In this document: positions 35,220-43,969 of the stretch, piece by piece
How positions within the stretch are numbered: position 1 is the first letter of the stretch
Layout: the number at the start of each line of letters is the position of its first letter
Source of the DNA: Caproicibacterium amylolyticum
Lineage (GTDB): Bacteria > Bacillota > Clostridia > Oscillospirales > Acutalibacteraceae
Direction: 5' to 3'
DNA length: 64,000 bases
Assembly: GCF_014467055.1 (NCBI RefSeq)
Contig: NZ_CP060696.1
Coordinates: 62,001-126,000, forward strand
Translations under genes and position numbers: made by a program
Notes under the pieces: model-generated
The model's database searches: none
Seen by the model: the letters and a program-made list of their open reading frames with translations, nothing else
Told to the model about the DNA's origin: nothing

Positions 35220-36065
35220 ATGATAGGTGTGGTGGATGTCGGCGGCGGCCTGCGCGGAATTTACGGCGCGGGTGTGTTTGACTTTTGTTTGGATAATGGG
35301 GTTCGGTTCGATTACTGCATTGGTGTTTCAGCCGGCAGTGCAAATGTTGCTGCGTACCTTGGCGGACAAAAAGGCCGTAACTATAAATTTTACGAAGAGT
35401 ATTCTTTTCGAAAAAAATACATGAGTTTGCACAATTTCTTGAGGACAGGCTCTTACTTGGATTTAGACTATGTATACGGAACGTTATCAAATGCGGGTGG
35501 TGAAAATCCACTGAATTATGCCAAAATGCGGGATGCAGCGGCGCAGATGAAAGTAGTTGCAACCAACGCGCTGACCGGAAAGGCGATTTACTTCGATAAA
35601 AAAGACATCGTGCAGGACGATTATCATGTATTTTCAGCGTCTTCCTGCATTCCGGTTGTCTGCCACCCTTACATAGTGGACGGTATTCCCTGCTACGACG
35701 GCGGCATTGCGGACCCGATTCCGGTGCAGAAAGCGCTGGATGACGGCTGTGACAGGGTTGTGGTGATTCTGACAAAGCCGGAAGCAATGCTGCGGGTACC
35801 GAAAAAAGACGCTCTGCCGGCACGGCTGCTGCGCAAAAAGTACCCCAATGCCGCGCAGGCGCTGAAAATGCGTTACAAAACCTATAATGATGAAGTTGCG
35901 CTTGCGCAGAAATATGCACATGACGGAAAAGTTTTGATTGTTGCCCCTGACGACTGCTGCGGGCTGGACACGCTGACAAAAGACCGCAGCTGCATTGACC
36001 TGATGTACCGTAAAGGATTACAAGATGGCAAAAAAATTCTGGGATTTTTGGCATTTGATAGATAA
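35220..36065 (+). CDS. patatin-like phospholipase
   Basis: A 281-residue lipid acyl hydrolase. Oxyanion loop GGGLRGIYGAGV, nucleophile serine in GVSAGSAN, catalytic Asp in DGGIADPIP. No signal peptide. ATG 35220 is preferred because AAGGAG (35203-35208) is 11 bases upstream; the in-frame TTG at 35211 lies only two bases from it. It follows the S66 peptidase gene. The family is secure but the lipid substrate is unknown. Confidence 0.92.
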   Translation: MIGVVDVGGGLRGIYGAGVFDFCLDNGVRFDYCIGVSAGSANVAAYLGGQKGRNYKFYEEYSFRKKYMSLHNFLRTGSYLDLDYVYGTLSNAGGENPLNYAKMRDAAAQMKVVATNALTGKAIYFDKKDIVQDDYHVFSASSCIPVVCHPYIVDGIPCYDGGIADPIPVQKALDDGCDRVVVILTKPEAMLRVPKKDALPARLLRKKYPNAAQALKMRYKTYNDEVALAQKYAHDGKVLIVAPDDCCGLDTLTKDRSCIDLMYRKGLQDGKKILGFLAFDR

Positions 36066-36105
36066 ATGAAATTACGGTTCGTATAATTTAAAATGATTTA
36101 TACAG

Positions 36106-36161
36106 TTTTCAACCCTTTCAACAGAGTTTTCAACATATGCGTGGAAAAAACCTGTTGAAAA
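36106..36161. repeat. cluster of TTTTC[CA]AC boxes (DnaA-box-like)
   Basis: TTTTCAACC at 36106 and TTTTCAACA at 36127 are 21 bp apart. On the minus strand are TTTTCCAC (36148-36141) and TTTTCAACA (36161-36153). The sequence CAACAGAGTTTTC is also present in the 38815 array. The boxes are one or two bases from the TTATCCACA DnaA consensus. Confidence 0.5.
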
Positions 36162-36198
36162 CCAATAAACAAAATTTTTTTGTGGGGGTTCAGTATAA

Positions 36199-36621
36199 AT
36201 GATCACTTATGAAAATGAATTGCATCCAGAAACGTACAATGAATTACGGGAACTGGTTGGCTGGTGCCGCATTGCGGAAAGACGTGCCGAAATTGGGTTG
36301 AATCACTCGTATTATCTGATTGCTGCAAAGGACGGCGAAAAAACCGTTGGTATGGCGCGCGTGATCAGCGATGGTGGGTATGTAGCCTATATTGCGGATG
36401 TTGTGGTTCACCCGGATTATCAGCGGCAGGGTATTGGCCGGGAAATGCTGCTGCGGCTCATGCGGTTTTTAAAGCAGGATTTGCGGGCTGGTGAGCGGAT
36501 GATGGTTTGTCTTGGCGCGGCAGCGGGCAAGGAGCCATTTTACAAACTTTTTGGTTTTGAGGAGCGTCCCAACGCGCACAGCGGCGCGGGAATGTCCCAG
36601 TGGATTGAAAGTGATATGTAA
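36199..36621 (+). CDS. GNAT family N-acetyltransferase
   Basis: A 140-residue acetyl-CoA-dependent acyltransferase. The core YVAYIADVVVHPDYQRQGIGREML contains the Q/RxxGxG/A pyrophosphate loop, and FYKLFGFEERPN is the C-terminal strand-helix of the family. The substrate is unknown. The only nearby Shine-Dalgarno candidate is TGGGGG 11 bases upstream. It is monocistronic, with the box cluster at 36106 upstream and a bidirectional terminator downstream. Confidence 0.88.
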   Translation: MITYENELHPETYNELRELVGWCRIAERRAEIGLNHSYYLIAAKDGEKTVGMARVISDGGYVAYIADVVVHPDYQRQGIGREMLLRLMRFLKQDLRAGERMMVCLGAAAGKEPFYKLFGFEERPNAHSGAGMSQWIESDM

Positions 36622-36666
36622 AAAAACAAGCCTCCGGCGAAAAACCGGAGGCTTGTCCTATTTTTT
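36621..36666. terminator. bidirectional terminator between the GNAT gene and fba
   Basis: ACAAGCCTCCGG (36627-36638) pairs perfectly with 36645-36656, with A-tract and T-tract on the outer sides for both converging genes. Confidence 0.9.
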
Positions 36667-36678
36667 ATGAAATTGTAA

Positions 36679-37617
36679 TCAGGCTTTGCCGTCGCAGCCC
36701 ATAACTTCTGTAATCTTGTGAGCAACCATGTCCTTAACAGCCTGACGTGCAGGAGCAAGGTACTGGCGCGGGTCAAAGTGATCCGGATGCTCAGCGAAGT
36801 ACTTGCGGATGGAAGCGGTCATAGCAAGGCGGATGTCGGAGTCTACGTTGATCTTGCAGACAGCCATCTTTGCAGCCTTGCGCAGTTCGCTTTCGGGGAT
36901 GCCGATTGCGTTCGGCATGTTGCCGCCGTACTGGTTGATGATGTTTACAAATTCCTGCGGAACGCTGGAAGCGCCGTGCAGAACGATCGGGAAGCCGGGC
37001 AGACGTTTGGAAACTTCCTCAAGGATGTCCAGACGCAGCTTCGGGTCCTGACCGGGCTTGAACTTGTAAGCGCCGTGGCTGGTGCCGATAGCGATTGCAA
37101 GGCTGTCAACGCCGGTCTGGTTTACAAAGTCCTGAACCTGCTCCGGGTCAGTGTACATAGCCTTGTCGGCTTCGACGGAAACTTCGTCTTCCACGCCGCC
37201 CAGAGTACCCAGTTCCGCTTCAACAGTTACATTGTATTTATGTGCGTATTCCACGACTTTTGCGGCCTCGGCAACGTTCTCCTCGAAGGGTTTGGAGGAA
37301 CCGTCGAACATAACAGAGGTGAAGCCGTCGTCGATGCAGGCTTTGCACATCTCGTAAGACGGGCCGTGGTCCAGATGCAGGGTAATCGGGATATCCGGGT
37401 TCTGGGCAACAGCAGCCTCAACCAGCTTTACCAGATAGGTGGGGTTGGCGTAGGCGCGGGCGCCTTTGGAAACCTGCAGAATGACGGGAGCTTTCAGCTC
37501 GCCGGCTGCTTCCGTGATGCCCTGGATGATCTCCATGTTGTTCACGTTGAAAGCGCCGATGGCGTAGCCGCCCTCGTAAGCTTTTTTGAACATTTCCTTG
37601 GTGTTTACTAATGCCAT
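36679..37617 (-). CDS. fba: class II fructose-bisphosphate aldolase
   Basis: A 312-residue zinc aldolase of glycolysis (fructose-1,6-bisphosphate to DHAP and GAP). Motifs: YAIGAFNVNNMEI, ITLHLDHGPSYEMC (zinc His and catalytic Asp), VEAELGTLGGVEDE, IAIGTSHGAYKF and VLHGASSVPQE (zinc His). ATG 37617 with AGGAG ten bases upstream is chosen over the GTG nine bases earlier. Monocistronic, and apparently rich in preferred codons, as expected for a glycolytic enzyme. Confidence 0.96.
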   Translation of the reverse strand: MALVNTKEMFKKAYEGGYAIGAFNVNNMEIIQGITEAAGELKAPVILQVSKGARAYANPTYLVKLVEAAVAQNPDIPITLHLDHGPSYEMCKACIDDGFTSVMFDGSSKPFEENVAEAAKVVEYAHKYNVTVEAELGTLGGVEDEVSVEADKAMYTDPEQVQDFVNQTGVDSLAIAIGTSHGAYKFKPGQDPKLRLDILEEVSKRLPGFPIVLHGASSVPQEFVNIINQYGGNMPNAIGIPESELRKAAKMAVCKINVDSDIRLAMTASIRKYFAEHPDHFDPRQYLAPARQAVKDMVAHKITEVMGCDGKA

Positions 37618-37773
37618 GGGTCTCACACTCCTAATCTTAATTTGGCAGTCTTATTATACAACAAATATGCCCAAAAAGGAATACAAACTTGTTGGAATCG
37701 TGAAATTGTTAAAAATTTGTCGCTTTCATGATACGCATTGGCAGTGTATTGACGGGAATTGTGCCGAAATATT

Positions 37774-38622
37774 TTATCCGGGAATTTCTTCCTCACTAGC
37801 GCCGGAGCGCACCCAGTCAAAAATATACTGCTGGGCAAGTCCGGCGGCAGAGCCGAAGGAGACCGGGTCAACACCGGGAAACCACTGCCCCATGGCGCGT
37901 TTCATCCAGACGTCCACCGGAAAGGCATCCATGCGGTGCAGGCCGTATAATAACGTGCAGTCTGCCACCTTTGGCCCCACACCGGTAATCTGCATCAATA
38001 CGGCACGTGCTTCCGCAAGCGGCGCGGTGCGCAGCGCTTCCAGATTCACGTTGCCGTCCGCCACTTTGCGGGCGGCGTCCAGTATGTAGCGTGCACGGAA
38101 ACCGCAGCGAAGCGGTGCAAGGTCCGTTTCGGAAAGTGCCGCCAGTGTTTCCGGCTGCGGGAATGGGTGCACAGCGGGACCGTTTTGAAAAGCCGCGGGA
38201 CTGCATGCTTCCGTTTCCCCGCACAGGCGATCGATAATTCCCTGTATGCGCGGAATGTTGTTGTTTTGTGAGATAATGAAGGAGCAGAGTGTTTCCCAAG
38301 GTTCCTGCCGCAGAATGTGAATGCCGCAGCCGTGCTGTGCGGCTTTATTTAGGTTTGGGTGCAGCGCGGAAAGCTGCTTGCGCAGAGTTTCATAATCCGT
38401 GTTCAGGTCGAAGTAGATACACCAGAACGGGTCTTGCCGCAGCCGCGGCAGGTCCTGCTGAGTCAAGGTTAAATGTCTGTTGCCGACGGTACCGGAAAAA
38501 ACATCCGGTGCAATTTCCCGCCAGCGGAAGCACTGCCCGCAGAGCAGTGTTTTGCGTAGGTTCAAAGAAGGTGCCGTCCTTTCAATAATGAAGTAGAAAC
38601 GAGTATGCTGGAAATATTTCAC
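37774..38622 (-). CDS. ogg: 8-oxoguanine DNA glycosylase, OGG1 family
   Basis: A 282-residue base-excision repair enzyme. The N-terminal domain LRKTLLCGQCFRWREI is typical of OGG1/AlkA-like bacterial proteins. The helix-hairpin-helix and active site follow: LMQITGVGPKVADCTLLYGL (catalytic Lys) and AFPVDVWMKRAM (catalytic Asp). IISQNNNIPRIQGIIDRL is the conserved central helix pair. It starts at ATG 38622; no strong ribosome site is visible. It is monocistronic on the minus strand between fba and the box array. Confidence 0.92.
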   Translation of the reverse strand: MKYFQHTRFYFIIERTAPSLNLRKTLLCGQCFRWREIAPDVFSGTVGNRHLTLTQQDLPRLRQDPFWCIYFDLNTDYETLRKQLSALHPNLNKAAQHGCGIHILRQEPWETLCSFIISQNNNIPRIQGIIDRLCGETEACSPAAFQNGPAVHPFPQPETLAALSETDLAPLRCGFRARYILDAARKVADGNVNLEALRTAPLAEARAVLMQITGVGPKVADCTLLYGLHRMDAFPVDVWMKRAMGQWFPGVDPVSFGSAAGLAQQYIFDWVRSGASEEEIPG

Positions 38623-39129
38623 GGAAAAAAGTGATGTATTTAAAATATCTGTAAAAAATGATATAATACTGCTAAATTTGAACGAATTTAGCGGGAATAT
38701 GCGTTTAGTATAACATGAAAATACAGAAAGTTAAAGAGCAAAACCAAAATTAAGTTTACATAATTCATATTTCACACAGCATGAATAAATATTAAAAGGG
38801 CATTTTCTTGCGGGTTTTCCACACTCTCAACAGAGTTTTCCACACTGTCAACCAGCTTTTCCACACGAATTATGTAAACTTGTGTAAGTACATTTTGTAT
38901 AAATGCCTTTTTTACGGGGAAAATTCTATGTATATTCTTTTAAAGAATTATAAAAGAAATTCCGGATTTCCACTAATCCACGGGGAAAACTTTTTTGGGG
39001 GAAAACCGAAGAAAAACCGCGGCCTCTTTTTGCTTCTTCTCTTTCAACATTTTTTCCGAAAGAACGTGCAGGAGTGACAGCCTTGTGGTATAATCAATTA
39101 TTATGGGAAAAGTATCTGGAGGAGCCAAC
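38623..39129. other. 507-bp non-coding region with box array, upstream of rlmB
   Basis: No convincing gene. The region holds the minus-strand promoter area of ogg, the 21-bp array at 38815-38865, a purine-rich stretch with GGGGAAAA repeats (38916-39005), and a TATAAT at 39089-39094, probably the -10 of rlmB. Confidence 0.6.
38815..38865 (+). repeat. three TTTTCCACA boxes on an exact 21-bp period
   Basis: TTTTCCACA occurs at 38815-38823, 38836-38844 and 38857-38865, all in one orientation and two helical turns apart. The spacers are related (CTCTCAACAGAG, CTGTCAACCAGC). The box differs by one base from the DnaA consensus TTATCCACA. Confidence 0.65.
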
Positions 39130-39912
39130 ATGAAACCAAACCGGAATGAACAAGATGACCGTGTGCGCGGCGATGACATTATCGCTGGCCGCAATGCTGC
39201 AGCAGAAGCTTTCAAAAGCGGACGCACACTGGAAGCGCTCTATATTGCACGAGGACAGCACGGCGGCAGCATTGGCGCGCTGATTGCCCGTGCAAAGGAA
39301 GCTGGCGTACCGGTTAAGGAAGCGGACCCGCGCAAGCTCGACGCCATGTGCGGCGGTGCGGCCCATCAAGGGGTTGTAGCCGTGGCTTCCGTAAAAGAAT
39401 ATGCAAATTTGGATGATGTTTTTGCACTTGCAAAAGAGCGCGGCGAAGCCCCCTTCCTGATTGTTGCGGACGGCCTTGAGGATCCGCATAATTTGGGAGC
39501 GGTGCTGCGTGTAGCGGAGTGCGCGGGTGCGCACGGAGTGATTATACCCAAACGCCGCAGTGTTGGATTGACTTATGCAGTCGGCAAAGCCAGTGCGGGC
39601 GCGGTGGAGTATGTGCCGGTTGTGCGGGTGAACAGCCTGCCTGCTGTGCTGGATGAGCTGAAGGACCGCGGGGTGTGGCTGTATGCCGCCGATATGGACG
39701 GCGAACCGTGGTGCGGCGTGGATTACGCGGGGCCGTGTGCTATTGTAATCGGCAGCGAGGGCTTTGGCGTAAGCCGCTTAGTAAAAGAAAAATGTGATTT
39801 TGTCATTTCCCTGCCCATGAAGGGGAAAATCAATTCCCTGAACGCTTCCGTCGCCTGCGGTATCGTTTGCTATGAAGTGGCGCGTCAGCGTGCGGGAATC
39901 CACTCGAAGTAG
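39130..39912 (+). CDS. rlmB: 23S rRNA 2'-O-methyltransferase of the TrmH/RlmB family
   Basis: A 260-residue SPOUT methyltransferase, likely methylating G2251 of 23S rRNA. The N-terminal substrate domain starts DDIIAGRNAAAEAF. The SPOUT motifs are ADGLEDPHNLGAVLRVAECA, CAIVIGSEGFGVSRLV and ISLPMKGKINSLNASVACGI, forming the knot and SAM site. ATG 39130 follows GGAGGAG by six bases. It is followed after 17 bp by the large pseudo-ATPase gene, suggesting one transcription unit. Confidence 0.9.
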   Translation: MKPNRNEQDDRVRGDDIIAGRNAAAEAFKSGRTLEALYIARGQHGGSIGALIARAKEAGVPVKEADPRKLDAMCGGAAHQGVVAVASVKEYANLDDVFALAKERGEAPFLIVADGLEDPHNLGAVLRVAECAGAHGVIIPKRRSVGLTYAVGKASAGAVEYVPVVRVNSLPAVLDELKDRGVWLYAADMDGEPWCGVDYAGPCAIVIGSEGFGVSRLVKEKCDFVISLPMKGKINSLNASVACGIVCYEVARQRAGIHSK

Positions 39913-39929
39913 AAAGTGGGGTCAGCAAT

Positions 39930-42900
39930 ATGGACGATAAGAAAGTGAATATGCCGGATGCCGCAGTGCAGCCGGAGGAGCCGTTGGCCGATGCAATGTC
40001 CTATGCCACCAGTGCTCAAAAGGAACGAGAAGCCGAGGAAGCAGAACTGCGCCGTGCACAGCAGGAACTGAAGCTGCAAAAGCAGGAGCAGGAGCGCGCC
40101 CGGCAGGCTGCCACAGCTCAGCAGGCTGGCTCGGTTTTGCAGACCGAATCGGCAGGACGGAACCGGTTCGAGGACGACGAACCGGAAAGTCGCCGCGAAA
40201 AGAAAAAGAAAAAAACCAGCCTGAAAAAGCAGGATAAAATAAAACGACGCCGCAAAAAAAATACTGCGGAAGAGGACGACCCGTATTATGGCCTGGAGTT
40301 GAAGCCCCTGGAGGAGTACCAGAAGCAGTACGAGGAAACACTTTCGTTTAAACCGGTCAAGCCGAAGGAACAGCCAAGTGAAATGACCGGAACCTTCACC
40401 TACCTGTTTGATGGCAGCACAGAGGATGGACAGGATCCGGAAATACAGACAAAACTCAAAAAACTGCATGAGGAGCGCCGCCGCCGTGTGAGTCAGGTAG
40501 TAAAAGAAAGCGGCACCTCCGATGTTGGAAAAGAGGACATCTTCTCCATTACCACAGCCATCAGTTTGGATGAAATTCGTAAGGCCGCTGCGGCAAAGGG
40601 CGTAAAAACGCAGCACTACCGACCAACCGAGGAAATTCCCGCAGTGCAACAGGAAAAGGCACCTGTGCAGGAACCGCAGCCGGTTCGGCAAACACCGCAG
40701 CGGGAAGCAATGCCGCAACCGGTGCAGGAGCCGCCCAAACGGCAAGAACCACTGCGGGCCGTGCAGGAGCCGCAGCAGGAAGTTCCCCCAATGAAGCCCG
40801 GAGAACCGGCGGAATACCGTCCTACCGGTACGCCGGTACATATTATTGCACTGCAGGATCTGACTACGCCGGTGTTTAATGAATCCCGCGACTATCCGCG
40901 CGGTGGGTATCGACCGGAGTCGGAGCAGCCGGAAGTGGGGCAGTCCGCGGGGAAAATCACACGTCTGCCGACTGCGCCGCCGGCGGAGAATACTGCGCAA
41001 GCCGAAAAACCTGCTGTACCGCAGGAAGAACCCGAACAGTCAAAGCGTGAAAAAGCGCCGGTCGTTCCTTTTGCGCAGGTGCATCCAGCAGCGGTGGAAA
41101 CGCCGGAAGCGGAAGACCTGCCGTCGGAAGAACCCATATCAGCAGAGCAGCCGGTACAGGTACCGGATTTGTTTGCAAACGAGGACGAAGTGCAGCCGGA
41201 GCCGATGCAGCGTCCCGCCGCAGAAGTTCCGCTGCCGGGGACCGCGCCGGTGCCGCTGCAGGATGACCAGCCAACCTACCGGAAGTTTGAGGCCGCTGCA
41301 AAAGCAATGGTGCAGGACGTTGACCCGAATGCACCGGAGGAAGAGCCGGAGCAGCCAAAACGGAGAATTCTGCATCATGCGGCTCGTGCGCAGGCAGAGC
41401 AGTTGGAAGAAGAACAGTCCAAGGTAAAGCAGATGCTCTTTGGTGCCGGCGAAGATGAAACAGACGCGGACGCAGAACAGCTGGAGCCGGAGAATCAGAA
41501 CAGTGACGAACTGGAAGACTATAATTCTCCGGAAGACGCGGCTTCTATATTTCATCAGCTTGGCGGCGATATGCGCGAGCTAATGCTGCGCCTGACCGTG
41601 ACCGGCATCTGTGCAGTGTTGGAGCTGGTGTTTGGAATGCTGGGCGAGTACGGCTTGTTTGGCATGCCTCCGCTGAATATTACGGCATATTTAATTTGTA
41701 ATCTTGTGTTTCTGGCGTTTTCCGTTGGATTCTGCGGGGTTACGATGCTCAACGGTCTGAAAGCGCTGGTAAAGCTGCGGGCAAATGCCGACACGGGGGT
41801 TGCTGTTGCCGGAATCGTTGGCGTGGTGCAGGGGGTCATTTCTCTGTTTGTGCAGGACCCTTTCCAGCACGGGCAGCTGCATCTTTATTCTGTAATTGTC
41901 TGCGGTGCGCTGTTCCTGAATACGCTGGGAAAGTTGCTGCTGGTGCGCCGGGTGAATAAAAATTTCCACTATGTAACTTCACCGGATAAAAAATATTCGG
42001 TTGATAAATTTGATGACCACAACACCGCTCTGCAGATGGCAGAGGGCGTTACACTGGACGCGCCGGAAATCGCCTATCAGCGGGAAACGGATTTTTTGAA
42101 AAACTTCCTGCGCCTGTCCTACAGCGACGACCCCAGCGACCGCAGCAGTCAGTTTCTGGCACCGGTGCTGTTTTGCGCCAGCCTCGTGTTGTTCTTAGTC
42201 ATGCTGTTGTTTATTCAGCCGCATGACGTGAGCAGTGCGCTGACCGCTTTTGCCGCGGCAACCTGCGTGAGTGTGCCGATGATGAATATGCTTTCTGTCA
42301 ATTTGCCGCTGTCACGCATCAGCAAGGTCGCGGCCCAGTGCGGCGGCATGGTGATTGGTTTCCCCGCCGTGCAGTATTACGCGGATACCAACGCGGCAAT
42401 GGTTGACGCAAAGGATCTGTTCCCCAAAGGCAGCGTGATTCTCAATGGAATCAAGACCTTTGGCAACGCACAGATGGATGACGCGATTGTGGATGCCGCG
42501 GCGCTGATGCATGATGCGGGCGGCCCGCTTTCAAGCCTTTTCGGGCAGATTATCCAGAGCCGGAGCGAAGCGATGCCGAAAGTGGAAAATGTCCAGTATG
42601 AGGACGGCATGGGCATTTCGGGCTGGGTCGGCGGACGCCGCGTGTTTATCGGCAACCGCCGCCTGATGGAGCACCACAACGTTACGCCACCCAGTGAAAG
42701 CTTGGAAGCGAAGTACATTCAGGGCGGCAAGCAGCTGGCATATCTCTCGGTCAGCGGCGAGCTGGTGGCCATGTTTATTGTGACCTACCGTGCTGACCGT
42801 CACCGCACGATGGAGCTGCAGCGCATGGAGGACAATGGCATTTCGCTGATTGTCCGCAGTAATGACCCGAATGTAACGGCACCGTTTGTTGCAACGCTGT

Positions 42901-43238
42901 TTGGGCTGGATGTGCACACCGTGCGCGTGCTGCCGGAACGGCTTGGGCAGGTGTACAAAGCACTGGTAAAGAAATCGGAAAGGGAATCGCATGCACTGAT
43001 TGCTACAAACGGCAAGCCCAGTACCATGATGCGGCTAATTACCGCCTGCGTGCGGCAGCGTGCAAACATTTCCCTTGCGGTCGTGCTGCAGAATGTCGGT
43101 GCGGTGCTTGGCTTTGTGCTGGTGGCGTTCCTGTGCTGCCAGAAAGGCATGCAGCAGGTTAGCACGCTGAGTTTAGTGGTGTACGAAGCATTTTGGACAC
43201 TGGTGGTCTGGCTGGTGCCAAAGCTGCGGAAACCGTAA
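39930..43238 (+). CDS. degenerate P-type ATPase-like membrane protein with long disordered N-terminus
   Basis: 1102 residues. Residues 1-545 are low-complexity, charged, Pro/Gln/Glu-rich and predicted disordered. About five hydrophobic segments lie between ~552 and 790 and two more at the end (~1045-1098). The soluble part between them follows P-type ATPase order: VDAKDLFPKG (Asp826) stands where DKTGTLT should be, GWVGGRRVFIGNRRLMEHH matches the N-domain end, ISLIVRSNDPNV replaces MLTGDN, and ALIATNGKPSTMM (~1024-1032) replaces VGDGINDAPAL. All catalytic motifs are lost, so it should not pump ions; a scaffold or sensor role is possible. It follows rlmB. Confidence 0.75.
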   Translation: MDDKKVNMPDAAVQPEEPLADAMSYATSAQKEREAEEAELRRAQQELKLQKQEQERARQAATAQQAGSVLQTESAGRNRFEDDEPESRREKKKKKTSLKKQDKIKRRRKKNTAEEDDPYYGLELKPLEEYQKQYEETLSFKPVKPKEQPSEMTGTFTYLFDGSTEDGQDPEIQTKLKKLHEERRRRVSQVVKESGTSDVGKEDIFSITTAISLDEIRKAAAAKGVKTQHYRPTEEIPAVQQEKAPVQEPQPVRQTPQREAMPQPVQEPPKRQEPLRAVQEPQQEVPPMKPGEPAEYRPTGTPVHIIALQDLTTPVFNESRDYPRGGYRPESEQPEVGQSAGKITRLPTAPPAENTAQAEKPAVPQEEPEQSKREKAPVVPFAQVHPAAVETPEAEDLPSEEPISAEQPVQVPDLFANEDEVQPEPMQRPAAEVPLPGTAPVPLQDDQPTYRKFEAAAKAMVQDVDPNAPEEEPEQPKRRILHHAARAQAEQLEEEQSKVKQMLFGAGEDETDADAEQLEPENQNSDELEDYNSPEDAASIFHQLGGDMRELMLRLTVTGICAVLELVFGMLGEYGLFGMPPLNITAYLICNLVFLAFSVGFCGVTMLNGLKALVKLRANADTGVAVAGIVGVVQGVISLFVQDPFQHGQLHLYSVIVCGALFLNTLGKLLLVRRVNKNFHYVTSPDKKYSVDKFDDHNTALQMAEGVTLDAPEIAYQRETDFLKNFLRLSYSDDPSDRSSQFLAPVLFCASLVLFLVMLLFIQPHDVSSALTAFAAATCVSVPMMNMLSVNLPLSRISKVAAQCGGMVIGFPAVQYYADTNAAMVDAKDLFPKGSVILNGIKTFGNAQMDDAIVDAAALMHDAGGPLSSLFGQIIQSRSEAMPKVENVQYEDGMGISGWVGGRRVFIGNRRLMEHHNVTPPSESLEAKYIQGGKQLAYLSVSGELVAMFIVTYRADRHRTMELQRMEDNGISLIVRSNDPNVTAPFVATLFGLDVHTVRVLPERLGQVYKALVKKSERESHALIATNGKPSTMMRLITACVRQRANISLAVVLQNVGAVLGFVLVAFLCCQKGMQQVSTLSLVVYEAFWTLVVWLVPKLRKP

Positions 43239-43325
43239 AGACTCTTATGAAAAGCATTTGAAAGCGGGCTGCCTGCGCTGCGAAGTAAGTTCCCGCTTAT
43301 TCTACGAAAATTATTGATAGAGCAA

Positions 43326-43363
43326 AACGCCGGATAATCTGCTGAGGTTATCCGGCGTTTTTT
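43326..43363 (+). terminator. terminator of the rlmB/pseudo-ATPase unit
   Basis: AACGCCGGATAA (43326-43337) pairs perfectly with 43348-43359, then TTTTT. Confidence 0.9.
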
Positions 43364-43441
43364 ACACAGAATATTTAGAAAAATTTTCTTGTACTGTAGC
43401 GTTTTGCCGTTCTGCTTCGTGTTATTGGCAAAGGGGATGAA

Positions 43442-43969
43442 ATGATGAAAAAAGAGCCGATGCGCACACAAATGTTTATGGAGTGCGCAGTCAAGCGGTT
43501 TGGGACACCCGTGTATCAGCTGGCACTGGTGCACACCCAAAACCGTGCGGATGCCGAGGATGTTTTTCAGGAAGCATTTCTGCGGCTATATCTGGATGCC
43601 ACACTGTTTGCGGATGACGAACATCTGAAAGCATGGTTGCTGCAGGTAACCATAAATGCCTGCCATGACCTGCACCGCAGCGCATGGAGCCGCCGGAGGG
43701 CGGCACTTTCGGAGGATATCCCCTTTGAAACAGAGGAAGACTCCGGCCTTTGGGCAGCCGTCGCGAAACTGCCGCAGAAGTACCGGGACGTTATCCATCT
43801 GTACTACCAGGAGGGCTACTCCGCTGAGGAGATTGGCAATATTCTGGGGCGAAAGACCGCAACCGTGCGCACACAAATGTGCCGCGCACGCGAACTGCTG
43901 AAATCTGAATTGGGAGGAAACTACAATGAAGAACGAGTACAGGAAAATGTGCAGCCAGATCACGCCTGA
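43442..43969 (+). CDS. ECF RNA polymerase sigma factor
   Basis: A 175-residue sigma-70 family protein. Region 2 lies in NRADAEDVFQEAFLRLYLD and HLKAWLLQVTINACHD. Region 4 is LPQKYRDVIHLYYQEGYSAEEIGNILGRKTATVRTQMCRAREL. The start is ATGATG 43442 with GGGG upstream. It overlaps the next gene, a membrane protein, by 44 bp, the usual cotranscription of an ECF sigma with its anti-sigma. Target promoters cannot be identified from this window. Confidence 0.92.
   Translation: MMKKEPMRTQMFMECAVKRFGTPVYQLALVHTQNRADAEDVFQEAFLRLYLDATLFADDEHLKAWLLQVTINACHDLHRSAWSRRRAALSEDIPFETEEDSGLWAAVAKLPQKYRDVIHLYYQEGYSAEEIGNILGRKTATVRTQMCRARELLKSELGGNYNEERVQENVQPDHA

Noticed and set aside
38808..39077. 89-codon plus-strand frame beginning with 7-residue repeats (VFHTLN, VFHTVN, LFHTNY)
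   Set aside because: It starts at TTG without a ribosome site. The peptide repeat is produced by the 21-bp DNA array, and the rest is low-complexity with no protein character.
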